A DNA stretch of 30,601 nucleotides from positions 1 through 30,601 of the forward strand of contig UQOG01000011.1 of assembly GCA_900542615.1 (NCBI GenBank). Reading direction: 5' to 3'. The notes below the pieces were generated by a model that saw nothing but the letters and a program-made list of their open reading frames with translations, ran no database searches and was not told where the DNA came from. The stretch's first letter is position 1, and each line of letters starts with the position of its first letter. This stretch comes from an uncultured Eubacteriales bacterium (GTDB lineage: Bacteria > Bacillota > Clostridia > Christensenellales > CAG-138). The translations under genes and the position numbers were made by a program. Positions 8,536 through 16,800 of this stretch are shown here, in pieces.

Positions 8536-10200
8536 TCAGCTTAGCACGATGGCGTATAGGGCTTCCATCAGGTCCACCACCTGGGTGCGGGGCACCAGGG
8601 AAACCGGCGACCCGTCCACCACCGCCAGGCAGCTTTCGCCATCGTAGCGATAGAGGACCACCTCCACGGTGGGGAAGTTTTGGTTATCCAGGTGGGCGGT
8701 AAAGCGGATTTCCTCCTTTTGGGTGGGCTGTTCATCGGTGAAGCTGTCTGCGGACAGGGCTTCGATGGCGCTTTGCAGGGCGCTGATATCCAGCTCCTCC
8801 CCCTGATACGTATAGACCAGGACCGGATCCTCCTCGTCCTCGGTGGCCTCCTCGTCCACCTGGGCGGTGATGGTATACCGGCCGTCCTTCAGGGTGAAGT
8901 CCAGCTGCTGGATGGTTGAGAAATCCGCGCTGAGCACCTGGGTATGCCGGAGGGCGTCATAGGAAACGTCCATGAGGGCCTGGTAATCGTAGCTGTCCAG
9001 CAGGTATACGATCTGGGAATCCCCCACCCGGGCATAGGCGGTGATCTCCTCTTCTTCCTCCAGGTCCGTTTCCGCAGCCGTTTCTTCGGCGGATTCCGCC
9101 TCCACGGTCTCCGCTTCGCCGTCCATCGACTCCTCCAGCTGCGCCTCCGCCAGGGCGGCCGCTTCCGCTTCCTCCGCTTCCTGGGCGGACAGGGCTTCCA
9201 GCTGGGCCGGATCTCGGCTGATGTGGAGCACAAAGGTCTCCTGGCTGCTCTCGCCGCTATCCTCGTCCTCCACCGTATACTCCACCTGGATGGAAAGTTC
9301 CGGCGCATCCAAGCCATAGCTCTCCAGCTCCGCCTCGGTGGCGTTGTAGGTGGCATATTCCCAAAGCCCCAGGTAGCTGATGGTATCCAGATACCCTTCC
9401 ACCAGCTGGATATCCAGGGGAAGATCCCCCTCCTCGCCCTGTAGGAAATAGACATCCTGGGCGCAGTAGGTATCCGGGCTATCCTCTATGTACCGGATGG
9501 AGCCGTTGAAGGCGCCGCTGAATTGGAGCTGCTGGACATCCTGCAAAAAGGGCAGGTCGTCGTCCAGGATCATATCGGAAAGCACCGCGTCAAAATCCTC
9601 CAGGGGGTCCTCCGCCACCAGATAGGCGTTCCCGTCCCCGATGGACACATACCGCTGGGAATCCATGGTGCTAAAATCCCCCAGGGTAATGGTATATTCC
9701 GTATCCCCGCTGGAAAGCTGGATGGTGCAAAGGGGATCCTCCAGGCCGTATTGGCCGTAATCCTCCACATCCTCGATGACGAAGGTGACGCCAAAGGCTT
9801 CAAAGCGTTCCAGGAACCCTTCGATCTTTTCCGGGTCCACGGGGAAGGCCGCGTCCTGGTCATAGAGCCAGGTAATCAAAGCCAGGGGGATCAGGTACAC
9901 CACCAGCAGGGCCAGGTATTTGCCCAGGATCACCTGGGCGGTGGTGATGGGCAGGGCATAGAGGAGCTGGTCGGTTTTTTGCTTGCGCTCCTCGGCGATG
10001 ACCCGCATGGTGAGGATGGGAACGATCACCACAAACACCATGCTGCCGAAGCTGAGGACGAATTCAAAATTACTCACCGCGGCCTGGATGTTGTACAGCA
10101 TGGCGCCGATCCCGACAAAGGCCAGCAAAAAGGCGCCGAATACATAGGCGGTGAGGGAATGGAAATACAAGCGCAGCTCGTGCTTCAACACGGCGATCAT
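8536..10200 (-). CDS. ABC-2 permease N-terminal half fused to a DUF4340-like domain, 554 aa
   Basis: Residues 1-110 match the start of GldF-type ABC-2 permeases, with three hydrophobic segments (about 18-38, 46-66 and 88-110) and the conserved loop ERKQKTDQLLYALPITT (71-87). From about W111 the sequence changes to a soluble region like DUF4340: WLYDQDAAFPVD, then EDYGQYGLEDP (147-156) and an IGDGNAYLV-type strand. A very acidic Glu/Ala linker spans about 335-388. In relatives the operon runs ATPase, six-helix permease, GldG-like protein, DUF4340 protein. Here the second half of the permease, all of the GldG-like gene and the DUF4340 anchor appear to be missing. Three helices would still place the soluble part outside the cell. 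The gene overlaps the upstream ATPase by 4 bp (ATGA). Whether it transports anything is unknown; an assembly chimera is the main alternative. Confidence 0.8.
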   Translation of the reverse strand: MIAVLKHELRLYFHSLTAYVFGAFLLAFVGIGAMLYNIQAAVSNFEFVLSFGSMVFVVIVPILTMRVIAEERKQKTDQLLYALPITTAQVILGKYLALLVVYLIPLALITWLYDQDAAFPVDPEKIEGFLERFEAFGVTFVIEDVEDYGQYGLEDPLCTIQLSSGDTEYTITLGDFSTMDSQRYVSIGDGNAYLVAEDPLEDFDAVLSDMILDDDLPFLQDVQQLQFSGAFNGSIRYIEDSPDTYCAQDVYFLQGEEGDLPLDIQLVEGYLDTISYLGLWEYATYNATEAELESYGLDAPELSIQVEYTVEDEDSGESSQETFVLHISRDPAQLEALSAQEAEEAEAAALAEAQLEESMDGEAETVEAESAEETAAETDLEEEEEITAYARVGDSQIVYLLDSYDYQALMDVSYDALRHTQVLSADFSTIQQLDFTLKDGRYTITAQVDEEATEDEEDPVLVYTYQGEELDISALQSAIEALSADSFTDEQPTQKEEIRFTAHLDNQNFPTVEVVLYRYDGESCLAVVDGSPVSLVPRTQVVDLMEALYAIVLS

Positions 10201-11192
10201 ATGGACTTCGCCTCCTTTTGCTTAGTGCCATCCCCGGCTTCTTGGGGCGATGCTTCCTGGACGCTTTCGGTAAGCTGCAAGAAAACCTGCTCTAGGCTGG
10301 CTTTTTCCAGCCGCAGCTCCAATAGGGGTTTTTTCGCCTGGGCAAAGGCCAAGAAGATGGAACGGGAGAGCCGGTAAATATCCCCCGCATCCCCGTGGAC
10401 CCGCAGGGCGGGATAAGTGCCCTCCGTTTCCGCCTGGATATCGGAGATATTCGGGAGGCTTTCCAGGATGGCCATGGCCTCCTTCTGGGGGGCGTCGGGC
10501 ACCACCAGGATCTCGTTGGAGGACAGCAGGCGCTTTTCCAGGGCCTCCGGCCGGTCGAAGGCCGCCAGTTTGCCGTTGGCGATGATGAGCACCTGGTCGC
10601 AGATGGTTTGCACCTCGGAAAGGATGTGGGAGCTGAAGATCACCGTATGCTGCTTGCCCAGCTCTCGGATCAGCTCCCGGATCTCGATGATCTGGATGGG
10701 ATCTAGGCCCACTGTGGGTTCGTCCAGGATGATGGCTTTGGGGCTGCCCAGCAGGGCCTGGGCAATGCCCACCCGCTGGCGATAGCCCTTGGACAGCCCG
10801 GCGATGCGCCGGCCCTTTACGGCTTCTATGCCGGTCTGCCGGATCACGTCCTGGATCTGCTCCTGAAGGGCCGAGCCGCGCAGGCCCTTTGCCTCCCCCA
10901 CAAAGCGCAAGTATTCCTCCGGGGATTCGCTCAGATACAGGGGCGGCTGCTCCGGGAGGTAGCCGATCCGCTTTTTGGCCTCCCCGGGCTCGTCAAAGAT
11001 GTCGAAGCCGTCGATTTGTACGCTGCCGGCTGTGGCGGAGAGGCAGCCGGTCATGATGTTCATGGTGGTGGTTTTTCCCGCGCCGTTGGGGCCCAGGAAT
11101 CCGTATACATGGCCCTCGTCGATCTCAAAGCTCAGATCGTCCACCGCCAGCAGGGGGCCATAGTATTTCGTTAGATGCGAAACGGATATCAT
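10197..11192 (-). CDS. ABC transporter ATP-binding protein, GldA/CcmA-type, 331 aa
   Basis: This is the cytoplasmic ATPase that should power the membrane protein encoded by the next gene. Visible motifs are Walker A GPNGAGKT (34-41), a Q-loop near LPEQPPL (79-85), the signature LSKGYRQR (133-140), Walker B AIILDEP (153-159) and the switch histidine in IFSSHILS. A C-terminal extension of about 100 residues is typical of GldA/NatA-type exporters. A GGAAGG ribosome binding site precedes the ATG. The gene is co-transcribed with the fusion gene (4-bp overlap) and divergent from the two-component system at 11473, a common arrangement for ABC systems controlled by their neighbouring sensor. The substrate cannot be read from the sequence. 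Confidence 0.88.
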   Translation of the reverse strand: MISVSHLTKYYGPLLAVDDLSFEIDEGHVYGFLGPNGAGKTTTMNIMTGCLSATAGSVQIDGFDIFDEPGEAKKRIGYLPEQPPLYLSESPEEYLRFVGEAKGLRGSALQEQIQDVIRQTGIEAVKGRRIAGLSKGYRQRVGIAQALLGSPKAIILDEPTVGLDPIQIIEIRELIRELGKQHTVIFSSHILSEVQTICDQVLIIANGKLAAFDRPEALEKRLLSSNEILVVPDAPQKEAMAILESLPNISDIQAETEGTYPALRVHGDAGDIYRLSRSIFLAFAQAKKPLLELRLEKASLEQVFLQLTESVQEASPQEAGDGTKQKEAKSI

Positions 11193-11221
11193 ACGCTTCC
11201 TTCCTTTGCTAATAAAACGCA

Positions 11222-11291
11222 GGCCCCGCGGAACGGGGGCTGCTATGGTATTTATGATAGCCCGCTTGCCTTAAGCCCGCCTTAAGGCGGG
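11222..11291. promoter_or_regulatory. dyad-rich divergent control region
   Basis: This spacer upstream of the ABC operon holds three symmetrical elements. GCCCCG/CGGGGGC lies at about 11224-11240. GCTAT-10-ATAGC (11242-11261) surrounds an AT-rich core. CCCGCCTTAAGGCGGG (11276-11291) is a 16-bp palindrome preceded by a second GCCTTAAG copy at 11268-11275. The AT-rich dyad could hold the minus-strand -10 region and act as an operator, and the palindrome is a candidate binding site for the neighbouring response regulator. No consensus minus-strand promoter was found. Confidence 0.4.
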
Positions 11292-11386
11292 GGCCGAAGG
11301 GGCGGGGGTATCGTGAACTTTTCGTGGCGTTGGTTTACAGAAAGATGGACAATTGGGATGCTTTGGTGACAAGGCCCGATGAGCCG

Positions 11387-11416
11387 TTGCAGGTGGGGAA
11401 AGGGGGGCGTTATAAT
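11387..11416 (+). promoter_or_regulatory. sigma-A-like promoter of the two-component operon
   Basis: TTGCAG (11387-11392) and a perfect TATAAT (11411-11416) are separated by 18 bases. Transcription would start near 11423, leaving a leader of about 50 bases with a GGGGG-type ribosome binding site about 10 bases before the ATG at 11473. Confidence 0.65.
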
Positions 11417-11472
11417 AAAAATCGAACAAGAAAAGAACGAGCGCATGTAAACGGGAAAGGGGGAAAACGGCC

Positions 11473-12147
11473 ATGCGGCTGCTGGTTGCGGAGGATGATC
11501 CCAAGCTGCTGCGGTCCCTGAAGCATATTTTCGAAGGGGAACGATATACCGTAGACGGGGTGGAGACCGGGACGGACGCCCTGGCCTACGCCGAAACCAA
11601 GGAATACGACGGCATGGTGCTGGACATCATGCTGCCGGGGCTGGATGGGGTAACGGTGCTGCGGCGGGTCCGGGCGGCGGGGAACCATGTGCCGGCCCTG
11701 TTCCTCACGGCCCGTTCGGAGGTAAGCCAGCGGGTGGAGGGGCTGGACGCCGGGGCGGACGATTACCTTGCCAAGCCCTTTTCCACCGAGGAGCTGCTGG
11801 CCCGGGTGCGGGCCATGCTGCGGCGGCGGGAGAATTTTACGCCGGATCTGCTGCGGGCCTGGGGCCTGGAGCTGAACCGGTCTACCTATGAGCTGGGCTT
11901 TCAGGGCCGGGCCAAGGCCCTGAGCGGCAAGGAATTCCAGATCATGGAAATGCTGATGGAGCGGCCCAATTTCATCGTGACCACGGATGCCTGCATGGCT
12001 CGCGCCTGGGGCTGGGACCGGGAGGTGGACGTGGGGGCGGTATGGGTGCATGTTTCCCACATCCGCAAAAAGCTGGCCCAGCTGGAAGCGCCGGTAGCCA
12101 TCCGGTTCGTGCGGGGCGCCGGGTATGTATTGGAGGCGGCCAAGTGA
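11473..12147 (+). CDS. OmpR/PhoB-family response regulator, 224 aa
   Basis: This is the DNA-binding partner of the histidine kinase encoded next. The receiver domain (1-115) has the acidic pair in AEDD (D8, D9), the phospho-acceptor D51 in MVLDIMLPG, T79 and K101 (YLAKPF). A winged-helix DNA-binding domain follows at about 125-222. Its 3' end overlaps the kinase gene by 4 bp (GTGA), so the two are translationally coupled. The two-component pair is divergent from the ABC operon at 8536-11192 and may regulate it, which is an inference from position only. All catalytic residues are present. Confidence 0.92.
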   Translation: MRLLVAEDDPKLLRSLKHIFEGERYTVDGVETGTDALAYAETKEYDGMVLDIMLPGLDGVTVLRRVRAAGNHVPALFLTARSEVSQRVEGLDAGADDYLAKPFSTEELLARVRAMLRRRENFTPDLLRAWGLELNRSTYELGFQGRAKALSGKEFQIMEMLMERPNFIVTTDACMARAWGWDREVDVGAVWVHVSHIRKKLAQLEAPVAIRFVRGAGYVLEAAK

Positions 12148-13358
12148 TCCAACGGTTGCGCAAGAAATTCATCCGCATGTGTATGGCCGCCTGTACGGGG
12201 GCCTTTTTGGTGTTGTTTTTCGCCATCCTGGGGATCACGTCCCTGCAAATGAACGCTTCCCTGGACGCCCTGGCGGACCTGATCGCCCAGAACGGCGGCC
12301 GATTCCCGGCCCTGTCCTCGCTGGATGCGTCGGAGCCGCCCCCTGGGACGGTCAATCAGGAATCCCCCTTTACCACCCGGTTTTTTACCGTTGCCTTTGG
12401 GGCGGATGGGACGGTGGCGCAGGTGGATGTGGGCGCGGTGGCCAGCGTGACGGAGGAGGAGGCCGCCGCCTACGGGGAAGCGGCCCTGGCGGCGGGCAAG
12501 GAACGGGGCTGGATGGATGATTTCCGCTATCGGGTATACCAGGGGGCGGCGGGAACGGCCGCGGTGTTTTTAAGCGGCGCCGAGGCCAAGGGGGCGAACC
12601 AACGGTTTTTGATAGGCGCTTGCGCCGTGCTGCTGGGGGGCTGCCTGGTGGCGCTGCTGTTGGCGGCGCTCTTTTCCAGGCAGGCGGTGCGGCCCACGGC
12701 GGAAGCCTATGAAAAGCAGAAACGCTTTATTACCGACGCCAGCCATGCCCTGAAGACCCCCCTGACCCTGCTGCAGGCGGATCTGGAGATATTAGAGTCC
12801 GAGCAAGGGCCGGACCCGTGGCGCAGCGATATGCAGGAGGCGGTGTCCAACATGACGGCGCTGGTGGAGCGGCTGGTGGCCCTGTGCCGGATGGATGAGG
12901 CGGGGGAGGCGTTGCCCGCTGCCCCCTTCGATCTGAGCGAGGCCGTCGGGGAGGCGGCCGCCGCCTTTTCCGCCGCTGCGGCCCGGCAGGGCAAGGCTCT
13001 GCAGGCCCACATCGACCCGGGGGTGACCTATGTGGGCGACCGGCGGGCGATCGGGGAGCTCCTGGCCATCCTTTTGGACAACGCCGTGAAATACTGCGAC
13101 CCAGGCGGCACGGTCCAACTGCACCTGCGCGGCGGCAAGCATCCCACCCTGCGGGTAGAAAACGCCTATGCCCAGGCCGGGCGCCTGGACGTAAGCCGCA
13201 TCTTCGACCGGTTTTACCGGGGGGACGACGCCCGGGCTTGCGGCAGCGGGTTCGGCATCGGCCTTTCCATGGCCAAGGCCATCGTAGCCCAGCACAAGGG
13301 TACGATTTGCGCCAGATCCCAGGGGGGCAATACGGTTATTTTGACGGTGCGGCTCTAG
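12144..13358 (+). CDS. membrane sensor histidine kinase, 404 aa
   Basis: I start this gene at the GTG at 12144, which overlaps the regulator's stop codon. An upstream ATG in frame at 12042 would add 34 residues translated from inside the regulator gene and is unlikely. Two membrane segments (about 13-35 and 155-178) bracket an extracellular sensor of about 120 residues. The dimerisation domain carries H201 in FITDASHALKTPL. The ATPase domain has the N-box N313 (LLDNAVKY) and G-box GSGFGIGLSMAKAI. The usual DxGxG box is replaced by RVENAYAQ, as in a subgroup of Firmicutes kinases. There is little room for a HAMP domain after the second helix. A terminator follows at 13393-13441. The signal sensed is unknown. 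Confidence 0.9.
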   Translation: MIQRLRKKFIRMCMAACTGAFLVLFFAILGITSLQMNASLDALADLIAQNGGRFPALSSLDASEPPPGTVNQESPFTTRFFTVAFGADGTVAQVDVGAVASVTEEEAAAYGEAALAAGKERGWMDDFRYRVYQGAAGTAAVFLSGAEAKGANQRFLIGACAVLLGGCLVALLLAALFSRQAVRPTAEAYEKQKRFITDASHALKTPLTLLQADLEILESEQGPDPWRSDMQEAVSNMTALVERLVALCRMDEAGEALPAAPFDLSEAVGEAAAAFSAAAARQGKALQAHIDPGVTYVGDRRAIGELLAILLDNAVKYCDPGGTVQLHLRGGKHPTLRVENAYAQAGRLDVSRIFDRFYRGDDARACGSGFGIGLSMAKAIVAQHKGTICARSQGGNTVILTVRL

Positions 13359-13392
13359 CGAGCGAATACATAAAAAGGCATAGTTACTTGGC

Positions 13393-13441
13393 AGAAAAAG
13401 GCTTGGCCATCCGGTTGCAGGATGGACGGGCCTTTTCTTTT
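13393..13441 (+). terminator. intrinsic terminator of the two-component operon
   Basis: AAAAGGCTTGGCCATCC pairs imperfectly with GGATGGACGGGCCTTTT around a GGTTGCA loop and ends in TTTTCTTTT. It lies 35 bases after the kinase stop codon. Confidence 0.8.
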
Positions 13442-13544
13442 GGGCTTGCAGTTTGTACGCATATGGAAAACCCGCCTGCATTTGAATAAAAATACGTATT
13501 ATTATGAATGTATTTTGTTTTAGCTGAAATAAAGGAACTATTTC

Positions 13545-13573
13545 TTGCCTAACGCATAAAGTTTTGCTATACT
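13545..13573 (+). promoter_or_regulatory. sigma-A-like promoter of the surface-protein gene
   Basis: TTGCCT (13545-13550) and TATACT (13568-13573) are separated by exactly 17 bases and sit in an AT-rich stretch between a terminator and the next gene. Transcription would begin near 13580, more than 300 bases before the coding start. Confidence 0.75.
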
Positions 13574-13579
13574 TTTTTT

Positions 13580-13891
13580 TATGAAAGAGATGGCGTGTAT
13601 TTCATTTGGCGACAGAATATCGGGTTGCACAATCGGTACCGCATTTCCAAGAACCGGCAACCTTACAAAAATTGCATTATAAGCGGACGGCGCGTTTCCG
13701 TGGAACGGATAGGGAAACGCGCCGGTAAAGCCATTTATCCGGGCCCCTGGCTACATGGGCCCAGGCGCTTGTCCCGCAAGGATCTCCCCCCGCAGATTTA
13801 GAACATCAAAACGCCACGCGCGTCGCTCCCTCAATAGAATGGGCTGGGCAAACGCAAAGCGCGATACCTGGATGGAGGACAGAATACGTTT
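13580..13891 (+). other. long structured 5' leader of the surface-protein mRNA, unidentified
   Basis: No convincing gene lies in this stretch. An open frame at 13595-13801 lacks a ribosome binding site and matches nothing I know. The RNA can fold into several stems. GGTTGC (13624-13629) pairs with GCAACC (13657-13662), with CGGT/ACCG inside. GGCGCGTTTCC (13689-13699) pairs with GGAAACGCGCC (13713-13723), a perfect 11-bp stem. GGGCCC (13741-13746) pairs with GGGCCC further on. The 3' part contains GGGCAAACGCAAAGC and a GATACC...GATGG stretch that recalls pieces of cyclic di-GMP-I riboswitches, but the spacing and helices of that class are absent. GGAGGA at 13874-13879 is the ribosome binding site. 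Confidence 0.5.
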
Positions 13892-16800
13892 ATGGAAAAA
13901 TTCATTTGCAGAAAGATCCGGCAGCTGTTGCTTATGCTAATGGCCCTGATCCTATGCCTGGCCAGCGTTCCCGCCGCTGCGGTGGATGGCGCCGCCCGGC
14001 CTACGGAAGGTCTATGCATCCATCATCCGGCCCACGACGCCGCCTGCGGCTACCAGGAAGGGACCCCGGCGCAGCCCTGTACCCACGTCCACGACGCCGC
14101 CTGCGGCTACCGGGAACCCATAGGGGAAGTTCCCTGCGACCAGGGCTGCGCGGATGCGGACGGCGACGGCCAGATCGACCACGCGGCGGGCTGCGCCTAC
14201 CGGCCCGCCCAGGAGGCGCAGCCCTGCAACCACGTCCACGACGCCGCCTGCGGCTATCAGGCGGCTGGGACTGCCAGCCCCTGCGCCTATGCCCAAGCCG
14301 GTTGCCCCTATTGCGTCCGGGCCTGGGATTGGGTGGACCCCTTGGGGGCATTGACCCAGGCTGAACAGGGCTGGGTGTTGGCCCTGCCCGGCGTCGGCCC
14401 CGAACAGCCCCTGACCCGGGATGCGGCGGCCTCCCTGCTGCCCGCCCAAATCAACGTGACCTTAAAGAATGGACAACAGGCGTCTTTACCCATTACCTGG
14501 GATCTATCCTCCATCCCGGAGGCGGGAACCTCCGCCGGGATATACCCGGTCCTTGCTTCCCTGGCCGACCCTACCTATGCCTTGCCCCAGGGGGACGCCC
14601 TTTCCATCACCCTTCAGGCGGGGGGCGCCCAAATCCTTGCCGCGCAGCTGCCTTCCGGCGAGCCGCTGCATCCCGAGCACATCGTGCAGGGGCTTTCCCC
14701 CCTGGGTACCACCATCCATTTGTTTGATTACTGGCTGGATAGCCAAACCGCAAACGACAACGGGGAAAACCTATACAAGCCTTTTCTTTCCAAAGGCATC
14801 AACAACGGCCACGCTTTACTCTTCGGCAACGGGATGCGGAGCAATCAAAACAACATTGGGCAGTGGAATTGGTGGACCCAAAGCAACGCCCCCTATAAAG
14901 GCATCGTAAAATCCAACCTGGGCAACGACGGCTATCCCCAGCTGAATTTGTCGGATAAACTTGAAGATACGCTTCACGAATCAAAGGATGGCAACCAATC
15001 CCTGGCCTATCTGTTCGACCCGGAAATACCGGTGGACGGCAAGGCCAGCTATCCCAATGTAAAGGGCCTTTTGCAGGTGGACGAAAATGGCTATTATTAC
15101 TATAATAGCGGCAAAAACTACGCGGTTTATTATCCGGACGTCAATTCCTTTGTGCTGTACGATCGTCCCGGGGTGAAAAGCGACGGCGCAGCGCAAGGAT
15201 TCGGCAATTTTTTCCCATTCAACGCCGCCACCGAAGACCCGGGCACTTCAGGCGGCGGCCTGATGAGCACGGTAGGCTCCAAGGATCCATCCATCAACCA
15301 CTATTTCGGCGTGCATATGTCTACCCGCTTCATTCAGCTGGACGGCGGAAAAATAGGTGAAGACCCGGTCACCTATGAATTCAGCGGGGACGACGACGTA
15401 TGGGTGTTTATAGACGGCGTGCTGGTGGCGGACCTGGGGGGCATCCATGACGCGGCTTCGGTGAAGATCGATTTCTCTACCGGCAAGATTACGATAAACG
15501 ATGAAATACAAGAAAAAACCCTCGGAGCGCTTTTGAATACGGGTTCCAATACCCTGGCGGACAATACCCAACACACCCTGGATTTCTTCTACCTGGAGCG
15601 GGGCAATGTGGACTCCCATATGGTGTTGAAATATAACCTGGTCACCCAACCGGAAAGCTCCCTGATCAAGATCGACCAGCTGGGCGATCCGGTACCAGGG
15701 GCGGAATTCAGCCTGTATGCGGCAGACAACCTCAGTACAGCAATAGCCACCGGCACCACCGACCGGGAGGGCAGGTTCATTTTTCTGGACCCAGAGGATT
15801 CTATGCCCCTCACCATACAGAAGCTGTATGAAAAATATGGGAAATCCGAAGACGCCGCCGGCAACAACCTGATCGTGAAGGAGACCTATACGCCGGCGGG
15901 CTACCGGACCATCGACCAGGTGGGGCTGTATTTTTGCAAGTCCGTTCAAGATGAGGTGCTGCTTTTATCCAAAAGCATCTGGGACAAAGGGGCTTACGCC
16001 ATGCCTAAGGTGACGGTAGCCGCGTCAGACGCCATTGCGTTGCTGGAAACGGAAACGCCGAAAGAAATTCAGCTAACAAGCGACCCCCTTATGTTTGCCG
16101 TGGTGTATCAGAAGCAGGGGGAAGATGACTGGCGTCCGGTTTACGGCGATCCCATCCATGGCTGGTATGTGGAGCCGGACAGCACCTGGGCCAGCGTGTT
16201 GCGGGCAGCTAAGGCAAATCCCTATGTGTTCCAGCTTACCAGCAACGGCTCCTACCAGGTGACCATTGAAAACCTACCGGGGGACATCGAAACCTACTAT
16301 TATATATGCAACGATGAAACTACAGCCAAATATACCGTGGCATATTATTATACGGAAGCGAATAACCTGGATGAGACCACGGAAGAGAACACATGGCGCA
16401 TTGATTCCCAGAGTGACAAGCATCCCTTGACGAGGAGCTTCTCCATGGACCTGTTCATTACCAACATAAAGAACCGGCTCCTGGTGCAAAAGGTGGACCA
16501 GGCGGGGAAGCCCCTTGCCGGGGCGGCGTTTGCCCTATATGCGGCTGAGAATGCGACCGTGGAGAATGGGGCCGTTACCATAAAACCGGACGCCGCGGCT
16601 TACGATACCTTACAAACGGAAGGCGCCGGAGGCCCCCTGGGCCTGGAAGGCGGAGGGCTTTTCCCCACCCAGGACAAGGTGCTGGAAAATGGGGAATATT
16701 ATCTGGTGGAGACCGGCGCGCCCGCAGGCTACAAGCCCAACCCGGCGGCGGTACGCATCATTGTGGACGATACCGGGGTATATGCGGACGCAGGGCAGCG

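Noticed and set aside
12042..12143. Upstream in-frame extension of the histidine kinase
   Set aside because: The extra 34 residues would be translated from inside the regulator gene and look unlike a kinase N-terminus; GTG at 12144 gives a standard 4-bp overlap and a normal membrane anchor.
13595..13801. Small 68-codon frame in the leader of the surface-protein gene
   Set aside because: No ribosome binding site, basic low-information sequence, and it overlaps strong RNA stems.
13800..13880. Possible cyclic di-GMP-I riboswitch before the surface-protein gene
   Set aside because: Short matches such as GCAAACGCAAAGC and a GATACC...GATGG stretch exist, but the two conserved segments are fused without the intervening hairpins and the tetraloop-receptor arrangement is missing. 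I report an unidentified leader instead.
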